The notes under the pieces are model-generated. The model did not search any database and was not told the origin of the DNA. It saw only the letters and a list, made by a program, of their open reading frames with translations. From Aneurinibacillus sp. REN35 (GTDB taxonomy: Bacteria; Bacillota; Bacilli; Aneurinibacillales; Aneurinibacillaceae): a DNA stretch of 64,000 nt. The stretch lies in the NCBI RefSeq assembly GCF_041379945.2, contig NZ_JBFTXJ020000014.1, forward strand, positions 1 through 64,000, written 5' to 3'. The position numbers were made by a program, and so were the translations under genes. This document shows, piece by piece, positions 1 to 7,654 of the stretch; within the stretch, counting starts at the first letter, position 1, and each line of letters begins with the position of its first letter.

Positions 1-80
1 CAGGCACCGACTCCAAAGCAGGCGGTCCGGACTATCTGCTTCAGTTCACACAGCCGAAACTCTCGTCTGAGATTCTATAG
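1..80 (+). CDS. pruA: L-glutamate gamma-semialdehyde (P5C) dehydrogenase, C-terminal end (partial)
   Basis: Only the last 25 codons are inside the window, in the frame starting at base 3 and ending at the TAG at 78-80. The tail reads GTDSKAGGPDYLLQF, the conserved C-terminus of the RocA/PruA family that oxidises pyrroline-5-carboxylate/glutamate semialdehyde to glutamate with NAD+. It sits 102 bases before proline dehydrogenase on the same strand, so the two catabolic enzymes of proline and the PutP importer form one cluster. The identification rests on this short tail plus context. Confidence 0.8.
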   Translation, partial: GTDSKAGGPDYLLQFTQPKLSSEIL

Positions 81-106
81 GGACAAATATAAGCGCAGGT
101 AACGAT

Positions 107-143
107 GTGGGGCAGCAGGATATTTCTTAATCTTTCTGCCCCA
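107..143. other. Inverted repeat in the P5CDH-ProDH intergenic space
   Basis: TGGGGCAG at 108-115 is complementary to CTGCCCCA at 136-143, with a 20-base AT-rich loop. No T-tract follows, so it is not a standard terminator. It may be an mRNA-processing or stabilising hairpin, or an operator. The pairing is seen; the role is unknown. Confidence 0.4.
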
Positions 144-182
144 ACATATCATTTGGAAATGTTTAAGAAAGGATGAAAAACA

Positions 183-1103
183 ATGGCGATGATGGAGTCA
201 ACAATGAAGAACTTCTTTCTCTTTCTTTCGCAAAATAAATCCATGAATCAGGCGGCGAAAAAGTGGGGTCTTCGTTTCGGTGCGAACCGATTTGTAGCGG
301 GAGAAACGATTCGAGAAGCGATTGCCACCGTACGCGATTTGAACAGCAAGGGTCTTGTATGTACGCTTGATCACCTGGGAGAATTTGTGTTTAGCCGTGA
401 AGAGGCGATTGAGTCAGCCGATTATTGCATCAAGACATTAGACGCCATCCACCAGGCAGGTGCAGACAGCAATCTGTCGCTTAAGTTAACGCAGCTTGGG
501 CTAGATATTGATGTGAATCTCTGCCGGGACAATATGCGTCGTATTCTTGATACAGCAAAGAAATATGACAACTTTGTCCGTATTGATATGGAGGATTACG
601 GCCACTGTCAGCAGACGCTTGACCTGCTTGCTGATCTACGTCGTGAGTATGATAATGTAGGAACAGTAATTCAGGCGTATCTCTATCGCACAGAGCAAGA
701 TATCAAAGATTTGAAAGGGCTTTCATTACGTTTGGTAAAAGGCGCGTATAAAGAATCACCAGAGGTTGCTTATCCTGATAAGGCCGATGTCGATGAAAAC
801 TATAAAAAGATTATCAAGATGCATCTGCTAGGCGGCAGCTATACAGCTGTTGCTTCCCATGATGACCAAATCATCGAGTATACGAAAAAGCTGGCTGCTG
901 AGTATGCCATTCCAAGAGAACAGTTTGAATTTCAGATGTTGTATGGCATTCGTACTCAGTCGCAGATTGAGCTTGCAGAGCAGGGGTATAAAATGCGTGT
1001 CTACGTCCCGTATGGAAATGACTGGTATGGGTACTTCATGCGTCGTCTTGCCGAGCGTCCAGCCAATGTAGCCTTCGTAGTAAAAGGAATGGTTTCCAAG
1101 TAA
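183..1103 (+). CDS. putB: Proline dehydrogenase, monofunctional
   Basis: A 306-residue FAD enzyme oxidising L-proline to pyrroline-5-carboxylate, the first step of proline catabolism. The length fits the stand-alone Gram-positive type rather than the large PutA. Conserved features include RLVKGAYKE in the middle (barrel and flavin contacts) and the C-terminal RRLAERPAN at about residues 287-295, whose arginines bind the proline carboxylate. The ATG at 183 follows an AAAGGATG ribosome site; ATGs at 189 and 192 are possible alternatives. It lies between P5C dehydrogenase and putP, giving uptake and both oxidation steps together. Confidence 0.95.
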   Translation: MAMMESTMKNFFLFLSQNKSMNQAAKKWGLRFGANRFVAGETIREAIATVRDLNSKGLVCTLDHLGEFVFSREEAIESADYCIKTLDAIHQAGADSNLSLKLTQLGLDIDVNLCRDNMRRILDTAKKYDNFVRIDMEDYGHCQQTLDLLADLRREYDNVGTVIQAYLYRTEQDIKDLKGLSLRLVKGAYKESPEVAYPDKADVDENYKKIIKMHLLGGSYTAVASHDDQIIEYTKKLAAEYAIPREQFEFQMLYGIRTQSQIELAEQGYKMRVYVPYGNDWYGYFMRRLAERPANVAFVVKGMVSK

Positions 1104-1194
1104 AAAAGGATGTTTCGAAACAAAAAAATGTTTTAAAATAAAATAGCTTTTAAATAGATAAGCTTCAAAAAGACAAAATAAAGGGGGTTCAAAT

Positions 1195-2658
1195 ATGGAG
1201 ATGCAATTGTTGATTTCCATTACCGTGTATATGGCAGGGATGCTGTTGATCGGTTATTATGCTTACAAACGCACGTCCGATCTATCCGATTACATGTTGG
1301 GCGGTCGTACGCTTGGTCCTGCTGTAACGGCGCTTAGTGCAGGTGCTTCTGACATGAGCGGCTGGCTCATGCTCGGTCTACCTGGTGCTATGTTCTCACA
1401 GGGCTTAAGCGCATCCTGGATTGTTATTGGCTTGACGCTCGGTGCGTATGCAAACTGGTTGTACGTAGCACCGCGTCTGCGAGCGTATACAGAGCGCGCC
1501 AACAATTCGATCACGATTCCAGAATTTTTAGAAAACCGCTTTGATGATAAATCAAAAGTTCTGCGTCTTGTATCAGGCCTTGTTATCATGATCTTTTTTA
1601 CATTCTACGTTTCTTCTGGTCTGGTATCCGGTGCAGTCTTATTTGAAAACACATTTGGGCTTAGCTATCAGGCAGGCTTGTGGATCGTCGCAGGCGTTGT
1701 CGTAGCATATACTTTATTCGGCGGATTCCTTGCGGTAAGCTGGACTGACTTTGTACAAGGACTGATTATGGTGGTTGCTTTGATCCTGGTTCCGGCTGTA
1801 ACGATTGCCAATGCAGGAGGGCTCGGTGATAGCTTCACAACGATCCGCCAGATTGACCCGGCGCTGATGGATCTGTTCAAAGGTACGACACTGCTTGGGA
1901 TTATTTCATTGTTTGCCTGGGGCTTGGGCTATTTTGGACAACCTCATATTATTGTACGCTTTATGGCAATCTCGTCAGTTAAGGAAATCCCGAAGGCGCG
2001 TCGCATCGGTATGGGATGGATGATTTTTTCAGTAGTAGGTGCTATGTTTACTGGTTTTGTTGGCATCGCTTTCTTTGCAAACAAAGGTATGAAGCTGGCT
2101 GATCCTGAGACTGTATTTATGGAGTTAGGCCGCATTCTTTTCCATCCGCTTATTACGGGCTTCTTATTGGCTGCGATTCTGGCGGCTGTTATGAGTACAA
2201 TCTCTTCTCAGCTTCTTGTTACTTCAAGCTCACTGACCGAAGATATCTATAAGACATTCTTCCGTCGTTCCGCTATGGACAAAGAACTGGTGATGATCGG
2301 TCGTCTATCTGTTCTCGTCGTAGCTCTGGTAGCTATGATGCTAGCTTTTAATAAAAACAATACGATTCTGGCACTTGTTGGCTATGCGTGGGCAGGATTC
2401 GGTGCTTCATTTGGCCCTGTGATTCTGCTTAGCCTATACTGGAAGCGAATGAATAAGTGGGGCGCTTTAGCGGGGATGGTCGCTGGGGCGGCGACTGTTA
2501 TCATCTGGACACAATTCCCTGCCCTATCGAAAATGCTGTATGAAATGGTGCCTGGCTTTGCTGCCAGCTTGCTTGCCATCGTAGTGGTAAGTTTGGCTAC
2601 CGCTAAGCCTTCTGCGCAATTGGAGAAACAATTTGAAGAGTTTACCGAAACGGCGTAA
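1195..2658 (+). CDS. putP: Sodium/proline symporter PutP (SSS family)
   Basis: A 487-residue polytopic membrane protein of the sodium:solute symporter family, with about 13 hydrophobic segments. Family landmarks include the N-terminal DYMLGGRTLGP and SAGASDMSGWLMLGLPG around residues 32-62, where sodium and proline ligands of PutP lie, and the FAWGLGYFGQPHI segment. The ribosome site AAAGGGGGT is well spaced from the ATG. It follows proline dehydrogenase by 91 bases and ends at a strong terminator, so it closes the operon. Its role is proline import for catabolism or osmoprotection. Confidence 0.95.
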   Translation: MEMQLLISITVYMAGMLLIGYYAYKRTSDLSDYMLGGRTLGPAVTALSAGASDMSGWLMLGLPGAMFSQGLSASWIVIGLTLGAYANWLYVAPRLRAYTERANNSITIPEFLENRFDDKSKVLRLVSGLVIMIFFTFYVSSGLVSGAVLFENTFGLSYQAGLWIVAGVVVAYTLFGGFLAVSWTDFVQGLIMVVALILVPAVTIANAGGLGDSFTTIRQIDPALMDLFKGTTLLGIISLFAWGLGYFGQPHIIVRFMAISSVKEIPKARRIGMGWMIFSVVGAMFTGFVGIAFFANKGMKLADPETVFMELGRILFHPLITGFLLAAILAAVMSTISSQLLVTSSSLTEDIYKTFFRRSAMDKELVMIGRLSVLVVALVAMMLAFNKNNTILALVGYAWAGFGASFGPVILLSLYWKRMNKWGALAGMVAGAATVIIWTQFPALSKMLYEMVPGFAASLLAIVVVSLATAKPSAQLEKQFEEFTETA

Positions 2659-2661
2659 CGA

Positions 2662-2697
2662 TATGTCCCCTTTGTCTTTTGACAGAGGGGATTTTTT
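2662..2697 (+). terminator. Rho-independent terminator after putP
   Basis: GTCCCCTTTGTC pairs with GACAGAGGGGAT across a TTTT loop, followed by six T. It closes the proline operon. Confidence 0.9.
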
Positions 2698-2774
2698 GTC
2701 TGTGCTTTGAATAAAATGGAGAAGGGTAATGTCGTAATAGATAGAAAATATAAAATAGTTTAAAAAATGTGCAG

Positions 2775-2792
2775 GGAATGAGCACTCATTCA
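2775..2792 (+). promoter_or_regulatory. FadR-type operator upstream of the acyl-CoA ligase gene
   Basis: GAATGAG-CA-CTCATTC (2776-2791) is a perfect inverted repeat inside an 18-mer matching the B. subtilis FadR (YsiA) box pattern TGAATGAnTAnTCATTCA. It lies 44 bases before the ligase start, where a repressor would block transcription. A related site precedes fadR at 7613-7630. The repeat is seen; binding by the local TetR protein is inferred. Confidence 0.75.
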
Positions 2793-2835
2793 TTGAAATA
2801 AATAAGGAAATGATGAAGCAAAAGGAGTGAGGCCT

Positions 2836-4527
2836 ATGTCTACAACTCTACGCCCCTGGTTAACCAGTTATCCGGCAGAAATCCCCCATCAGCTTACGTA
2901 TCCGGAGATACCGCTATATGAATTGCTGATCCGTACAGCAGAGACTCATCCGCAGGCGTCAGCCATATTTTTTATGGGCAAGGAAATTACGTATGCACAG
3001 CTATTAGAGCAGTGTTATCGTTTTGCGAATGCCCTTGAGCAGCTAGGCGTGCGAAAAGGAGATCGCGTTGCTATTATGCTGCCGAATGTTCCCCAGAGTG
3101 TGATTGCTTATTATGGTGCGCTGCTTATAGGGGCGACTGTCGTGCAGACCAATCCGCTGTATACAGAGCGAGAACTGCTTCATCAGATGGCTGATTCGGG
3201 CGCTAACGTAATCGTCTGTCTTGACCTGCTGTATCCACGCGTAAAGAAGATAAGGAAAGATGCGAGCCTCACACACGTGATTGTAACCGGGATTAAAGAC
3301 TATCTTCCTTTAGCGAAGAAATTATTTTATCCATTTGTACAATGGAAGCAGCGGCAGCGGGTACAGGTAAAAGAAGGAGAGAGCAACGGCGTTTATGCGT
3401 TTACCTCTCTTTTGGCGCGCAGTGCATCGAATCCGATCCGGGTGCCTGTTGATATCCGAGAAGATGTAGCGCTCATTCAATACACTGGGGGAACGACCGG
3501 TAAAGCCAAAGGGGCGATGCTTACCCATACCAATTTAATTGCTAATGTGATACAGTGCGGCACATGGTTTTATAAAGCAAAGCACGGGCAGGAACGTATT
3601 CTGGCCGCTGTTCCATTCTTTCATGTATACGGTATGACAGTGGTAATGAACTTTGGTATTTATATAGGAGCGAAGCTCATTCTTGTTCCTCGTTTTGATG
3701 TAAATATGATGCTGAAGCTAATAGATGACCAGAAGCCGACCGTATTTCCGGGTGCACCAACGATGTATATCGGCCTCTTAAACCATCCTGAGCTCGGTAA
3801 GTATAATATCTCTTCGATTGAAGCTTGTCTGAGTGGTTCCGCACCGCTTCCGGTTGAAGTGCAGCAAAAATTTGAAACGCTTACAGGCGGGAAGTTGGTA
3901 GAGGGATATGGATTAACCGAGTGTTCGCCGGTTACCCATGCCAATCCGATCTGGGGGCGGCGTATTAATGGAAGCATTGGACTTCCTTGGCCTGATACGG
4001 AATGCAAGGTTGTCGATATCGAGACAGGGGAGGAGCAGCCGACAGGCAGCATTGGTGAGTTGTGCATACGCGGCCCACAGGTGATGAAAGGGTATTGGAA
4101 TCAAGCGGAAGAGACCCATGCCTGCCTAAAGGACGGTTGGTTTTTTACCGGAGATATGTGCTCGATGGATGAGGACGGGTATTTCTATATCGTGGATCGT
4201 AAAAAAGATATGATCATTGCCGGTGGCTTTAATATTTATCCGCGTGAAATTGAAGAGGTGTTGTATGAGCATCCTGCTGTCAAGGAAGCGGCGGTAATCG
4301 GCGTACCGGACGCATATCGGGGCGAGACGGTGAAGGCATTTATCTCTATTAGGGAAGATGAAGGCGTGACGGAAGAGGAACTGGATACGTATTGTCGGCA
4401 GAAGCTGGCCGCCTTTAAGGTACCGAAGATGTACGAATTCAGAGAGGAGCTGCCGAAGACGGCGGTCGGTAAAATCTTGCGGCGAGCCCTTATGGATGAA
4501 GAAAAGGAAAAAATGCAGCCCAAATAA
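2836..4527 (+). CDS. lcfA: Long-chain fatty-acid-CoA ligase
   Basis: A 563-residue AMP-forming acyl-CoA synthetase that activates fatty acids with ATP and CoA for beta-oxidation. The adenylate P-loop YTGGTTGKAKG lies near residues 216-226 and the YGLTECSP motif near 358-365. The C-terminal domain carries GYFYIVDRKKDMIIAGGFN and the catalytic lysine region PKTAVGKILRR. I start at the ATG at 2836, eight bases after AAAGGAG; the GTG at 2827 lies inside that ribosome site. A FadR-type operator is just upstream. In B. subtilis lcfA adjoins fadR; here an oxidase operon separates them. Confidence 0.95.
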   Translation: MSTTLRPWLTSYPAEIPHQLTYPEIPLYELLIRTAETHPQASAIFFMGKEITYAQLLEQCYRFANALEQLGVRKGDRVAIMLPNVPQSVIAYYGALLIGATVVQTNPLYTERELLHQMADSGANVIVCLDLLYPRVKKIRKDASLTHVIVTGIKDYLPLAKKLFYPFVQWKQRQRVQVKEGESNGVYAFTSLLARSASNPIRVPVDIREDVALIQYTGGTTGKAKGAMLTHTNLIANVIQCGTWFYKAKHGQERILAAVPFFHVYGMTVVMNFGIYIGAKLILVPRFDVNMMLKLIDDQKPTVFPGAPTMYIGLLNHPELGKYNISSIEACLSGSAPLPVEVQQKFETLTGGKLVEGYGLTECSPVTHANPIWGRRINGSIGLPWPDTECKVVDIETGEEQPTGSIGELCIRGPQVMKGYWNQAEETHACLKDGWFFTGDMCSMDEDGYFYIVDRKKDMIIAGGFNIYPREIEEVLYEHPAVKEAAVIGVPDAYRGETVKAFISIREDEGVTEEELDTYCRQKLAAFKVPKMYEFREELPKTAVGKILRRALMDEEKEKMQPK

Positions 4528-4528
4528 A

Positions 4529-4572
4529 TGTAAAAAGGATGGGGGTAAGAGCGTCTCCATCCTTTTTTACAT
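4529..4572. terminator. Bidirectional terminator between lcfA and the stress-like gene
   Basis: TGTAAAAAGGATGG pairs with CCATCCTTTTTTACA. T-runs on both strands allow it to end both the rightward ligase gene and the leftward oxidase operon. Confidence 0.85.
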
Positions 4573-4576
4573 GTAT

Positions 4577-5065
4577 TCAATCCTCAATTACCGGCTCTTC
4601 ATGAATTTCTATTGCTCCCTGCTGCTCAAGCAGGTGAACGACTGGACCGCGCAGTTCAGGCTTGCTGATCTCGATGACAAGAACGACCTCTCCTTGCTGA
4701 AGATGCTGGCTGATATGCTCCGATGTATAGCGGTTGATTCCAAGATCCGCAAGCCCTCCGATCACGCTTCCGGATACAGCACCGGCAAGAAGAGTGAGTA
4801 AGGGGCCGGCAGCGATAATAGGCCCGATCCCGGGGATTAATAGCGTACCCATGCTAAAGGCGATACCGGCGGTTCCTCCAATGGCCGCTCCAACAGCAGC
4901 TCCGTCTACCACCGGATCTGCGCTCGCATCACCTGTGATGGATTCTTGCGATTCTGTCTTACGCAGAAATGAAATTTCGTCTTTTTTCACATATCCTTGG
5001 AGCGCATGAAAGGCACGCTCTGCCTCTTCGGGCAAACGGAATACGGCTATGATATGAGGGTACAC
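4577..5065 (-). CDS. General-stress-like protein with a glycine-rich hydrophobic core
   Basis: A 162-residue protein whose first 45 residues resemble the YflT/general stress protein 17M N-terminal fold (IIAVFRLPEEAERAF... then VKKDEISFL). Residues about 55-110 are two glycine/alanine-rich hydrophobic stretches (GAAVGAAIGGTAG and GPLLTLLAGAVSGSVIGG), a glycine-zipper-like hairpin that may insert in membrane. An acidic tail follows. It starts at GTG 5065, six bases after AAGGAGG. It is the last gene of the leftward cbb3 operon, 11 bases after the cytochrome c gene, so it is probably co-transcribed. Function unknown; the family link is by pattern only. Confidence 0.8.
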   Translation of the reverse strand: MYPHIIAVFRLPEEAERAFHALQGYVKKDEISFLRKTESQESITGDASADPVVDGAAVGAAIGGTAGIAFSMGTLLIPGIGPIIAAGPLLTLLAGAVSGSVIGGLADLGINRYTSEHISQHLQQGEVVLVIEISKPELRGPVVHLLEQQGAIEIHEEPVIED

Positions 5066-5076
5066 ACGATTCCTCC

Positions 5077-5499
5077 TTATAATGTGCGCAAGTATTTTTC
5101 CACGGCTTTAATTTGTTCGGTATCAAGCCCCTGATTGGGAAGGGACGGCATAGCCCCTCTCCCGTTCAGCAGTACCTTGCTCAGCTCTTCACCGGGAAGA
5201 CGCTGTCCTACACCTTGAAGGCCTGGACCGACCATTGTTTCATTCGTTACGCTATGGCAGCCGAGACAATGCTGTTGAACGATCGTCTCCCCGTTTACAG
5301 GCTTGTCTCCTGCGGCATCCTTTGTTCGTTCGTTTACCGGTTGCGCCAATATGGCGTAGCCGATTGCCCAGGCCGCCAGCGTGATGTACGTGATGACGAG
5401 AAAGCGCGGTATTCTGGCATTCGCCATCCGAATTCCCGCAACTTCCTCAAGAGATTCTTCATCCGTCTTTTTCTTCTCTTTGCTGCGTTCTTCATCCAT
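5077..5499 (-). CDS. Membrane-anchored monohaem cytochrome c (CcoP-like oxidase subunit)
   Basis: A 140-residue protein with a charged cytoplasmic N-terminus, one transmembrane helix (about residues 32-52) and a C-terminal class I cytochrome c domain. CLGCH at about 78-82 binds haem c, and the methionine of AMPSLP near residue 117 is the likely sixth ligand. It follows ccoO by 12 bases and precedes the stress-like gene, forming the small electron-entry subunit of the oxidase. It has one haem, unlike the two-haem CcoP of Proteobacteria; short monohaem forms are typical of Bacillota operons. Confidence 0.88.
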   Translation of the reverse strand: MDEERSKEKKKTDEESLEEVAGIRMANARIPRFLVITYITLAAWAIGYAILAQPVNERTKDAAGDKPVNGETIVQQHCLGCHSVTNETMVGPGLQGVGQRLPGEELSKVLLNGRGAMPSLPNQGLDTEQIKAVEKYLRTL

Positions 5500-5511
5500 T
5501 ACCCCTACCTC

Positions 5512-6021
5512 CTAGCGTCCTTCGGTTGAAGGTGCCGGTTTTAAGCTCATTAAATAAGCGATTAAGTCTTCTGTGTCCTGATCAGATAAGTAGCTGTAGC
5601 TTGGCATTGTACTGCCCGGAAATACCTGTCGTGGATTCTTCAGATGCACGCGGTGCCATTGCTCGTTCCAGCGTGTACCGACCCAATTTAGATCCGCTCC
5701 TGTACGCACGCTTCCCAACAGATGGGGAAAATCATAGCGGTAGTCTTCCGGAACAGAAACAGGACCAAGAGATGAATCGGCTTTGACCGGACGAACGAAT
5801 TGGGTATGACATACATGGCATCCTTCACGGATGTAGACTTGGCGTCCCCTGTATTCGGCAGAATCAACGGAATAATTTTTGATCTCGGCATTTGCGTTTG
5901 CCCGCTGCATGACCTCATCGTATAAAGGAAGTCCTACAGTGGCGAAGACTCCAATGAAGAAGAGGAGAGAAGCGCCGAGGATGAATGGTTTCATGAACCG
6001 TTCTTTACTTTGTCCGCTCAT
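5512..6021 (-). CDS. ccoO: cbb3-type cytochrome c oxidase subunit II (monohaem, CcoO/FixO)
   Basis: A 169-residue protein with one N-terminal transmembrane helix (about residues 11-30) and a periplasm-facing cytochrome c domain. CHVCHTQFVRP at about 68-78 carries the haem c attachment cysteines and ligand histidine, followed by the family signature LLGSVRTGADLNWVGTRW. The methionine in GSTMPSY is the distal ligand. It passes electrons to subunit I, encoded 23 bases upstream. No CcoQ gene lies between, so the operon is minimal. Confidence 0.93.
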   Translation of the reverse strand: MSGQSKERFMKPFILGASLLFFIGVFATVGLPLYDEVMQRANANAEIKNYSVDSAEYRGRQVYIREGCHVCHTQFVRPVKADSSLGPVSVPEDYRYDFPHLLGSVRTGADLNWVGTRWNEQWHRVHLKNPRQVFPGSTMPSYSYLSDQDTEDLIAYLMSLKPAPSTEGR

Positions 6022-6044
6022 GATTGTACTCCTTTCTTCTTAAC

Positions 6045-7442
6045 TTATGCCGTAGAGGTTGATTTCTCCTCAACGGTCAGAAGCTGACCGTCTTTGATGG
6101 AGCGGCGCACGTTATAGGCGAAGATGATCTGACCGATGAACATTAGCGTACCTCCAACGGCACGGGCGATAGAGAAGGGTTGAAGCGAGACGACAACTTC
6201 AAGAAAAGGTACGCCGTACTGTTTGCCTTCTGTCCATGCGAATCCCTGCATGACACCCGCCGTCCAAGTGGTAAATGCAAAAATAAGAAATCCGATGATT
6301 GATAGCCAGAAGTGCCAGTTCATTAGCGCATCACTATATATCTTGCGGCCGGTAAGTGTAGGAAGTGCATAGTAGAATAAAGCAAACAGGACGAAGGAGA
6401 AGGCCCCGAAGAGCGGCATATGTGCATGGCCTACGACCCAGTTGGTAAATTTAAGAATTGCGCTTGGCTGCATCAAAGATTGAAAAGGTCCTTGCAGACA
6501 GGTGATTAAGTAGAAGATGGCGCCGGTGACCACGAATTTTAGCGGTACATTTTCTGAGATTACATGCCATTTTCCTTTCATGGTACCGAATACGTTGGCG
6601 AGCACGGTCCATACTGGAATAATCAGCAATACGGAAGGAATGACTCCTGCTTTCATCAACCAGGCTGGAATCGGTCCGTTTTGCAAATGGTGCGGACCAT
6701 TCCATACGTAGAATGTAGCGATTGTCCAGAAGCCGATGAGAGATAGCTTATGGCTGTATAACGGATTTTTTGATAACAGCGGAAGAAGATAGTAGATGAA
6801 TCCAACCCCAACTGTCGTAAACCACAGCCCGATAACGTTATGACCGTAGAACCAGCCTGCTAATGCCTGCGGAATGCCGGTAATAAAGTATGTGATAATA
6901 TTCCCGATGATATAGAGGAACGGAAGCCAGATGAGCGAACCCATGAAGTACCATAGACTGACATAGAGTTGGCGCTCCACCCGATGTGCAATGGTTTTAA
7001 AGCAGATGTACGCTGTGGCTGCTACAAGTACAATCAAGAATATGTCAAGCGGCCATGGGGTTTCTGCATATTCAATTGTTGTTGTATATCCCATAGAGAG
7101 TACGATAATCGATAGCGCCGCATATACATTCCACAGAATGCCCAGGATAAACGCAAACCGTGGGTGTTGAAGCGGTGCGCGTGTTAACTGTGGAATGATA
7201 TAGAAAAGGCCAGCGATATATGCCATGGAGAGCCAGCCAAATAGAACGATGTGTGTGTGTGCTGGACGGATACGGCCATAAGAGAGATACTTCTGCAGGA
7301 ATTCGCCCCATACAAGAAAATTGGGCCAGACATACTTAATAGCTAGAATAAGCCCGATCGTCATTCCGATTAGAAGCCAGACGATCGAAGAATAGAAAAA
7401 AAGCCGAACTGCTTTGCCTTCTTCAGGTGTGATGGCTGTCAT
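6045..7442 (-). CDS. ccoN: cbb3-type cytochrome c oxidase subunit I (CcoN)
   Basis: A 465-residue polytopic haem-copper oxidase catalytic subunit that reduces O2 at a haem-CuB site and pumps protons. RIRPAHTHIVLFGW carries a low-spin haem ligand, FYGHNVIGLW and NGPHHLQNG carry CuB histidines, and VVGHAHMPLFG carries the two late histidines for the haems. The open frame extends 63 codons further upstream, but the ATG at 7442 is preceded by GGAAAGGAG and gives the expected length. It heads a leftward operon with ccoO and a cytochrome c gene. It interrupts the conserved lcfA-fadR neighbourhood. Confidence 0.93.
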   Translation of the reverse strand: MTAITPEEGKAVRLFFYSSIVWLLIGMTIGLILAIKYVWPNFLVWGEFLQKYLSYGRIRPAHTHIVLFGWLSMAYIAGLFYIIPQLTRAPLQHPRFAFILGILWNVYAALSIIVLSMGYTTTIEYAETPWPLDIFLIVLVAATAYICFKTIAHRVERQLYVSLWYFMGSLIWLPFLYIIGNIITYFITGIPQALAGWFYGHNVIGLWFTTVGVGFIYYLLPLLSKNPLYSHKLSLIGFWTIATFYVWNGPHHLQNGPIPAWLMKAGVIPSVLLIIPVWTVLANVFGTMKGKWHVISENVPLKFVVTGAIFYLITCLQGPFQSLMQPSAILKFTNWVVGHAHMPLFGAFSFVLFALFYYALPTLTGRKIYSDALMNWHFWLSIIGFLIFAFTTWTAGVMQGFAWTEGKQYGVPFLEVVVSLQPFSIARAVGGTLMFIGQIIFAYNVRRSIKDGQLLTVEEKSTSTA

Positions 7443-7542
7443 ACGAATCTCCTTTCCGTAGCTAGGGAGTGAAATCATGTTAAGTATTTCCTGGGTTAAG
7501 AAAAATATTCTATGAGAAGGAGAATGCGGAGAAATGTCGAAA

Positions 7543-7572
7543 TATATACATAAGCCATACATCTTTGTGCAA
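7543..7572 (-). promoter_or_regulatory. Candidate sigma-A promoter for the cbb3 operon
   Basis: On the minus strand TTGCAC (7572-7567) and TATATA (7548-7543) are 18 bases apart, upstream of ccoN. The match is partial. It would lie back to back with the fadR promoter. Confidence 0.35.
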
Positions 7573-7578
7573 TATATA

Positions 7579-7607
7579 TTGACAATGCAAATTTTTTTGA
7601 ATACAAT
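7579..7607 (+). promoter_or_regulatory. Sigma-A promoter of fadR
   Basis: TTGACA (7579-7584), 17 bases, TACAAT (7602-7607): a near-consensus vegetative promoter. The FadR-type box at 7613-7630 covers the expected start of transcription, so strong basal transcription would be autorepressed. Confidence 0.82.
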
Positions 7608-7612
7608 TAATT

Positions 7613-7630
7613 CGAGTGAATGCTCATTCA
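7613..7630 (+). promoter_or_regulatory. FadR-type operator over the fadR start site
   Basis: The 18-mer CGAGTGAATGCTCATTCA keeps a full TCATTCA half-site and a degenerate left half relative to the FadR box. It lies six bases after the -10 element. It shares its right half with the operator at 2775-2792. Confidence 0.68.
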
Positions 7631-7654
7631 TTATTTTAGATTTGAGGGAAACGT

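Noticed and set aside
107-143. Hairpin after the P5C dehydrogenase gene as a terminator
   Set aside because: The stem is only eight pairs with a 20-base loop and no T-tract follows; retained only as an inverted repeat.
2827-2835. GTG at 2827 as the start of the acyl-CoA ligase
   Set aside because: It lies inside the AAAGGAG ribosome site; the ATG at 2836 is correctly spaced.
3660-4560. Several open frames antisense to the acyl-CoA ligase gene
   Set aside because: They mirror the codon structure of the real gene and show no family motif or start signal.
7443-7631. 63-codon upstream extension of the ccoN reading frame
   Set aside because: The extension is not hydrophobic in the oxidase pattern, overlaps the fadR promoter and operator, and the ATG at 7442 has a good ribosome site and the family N-terminus.
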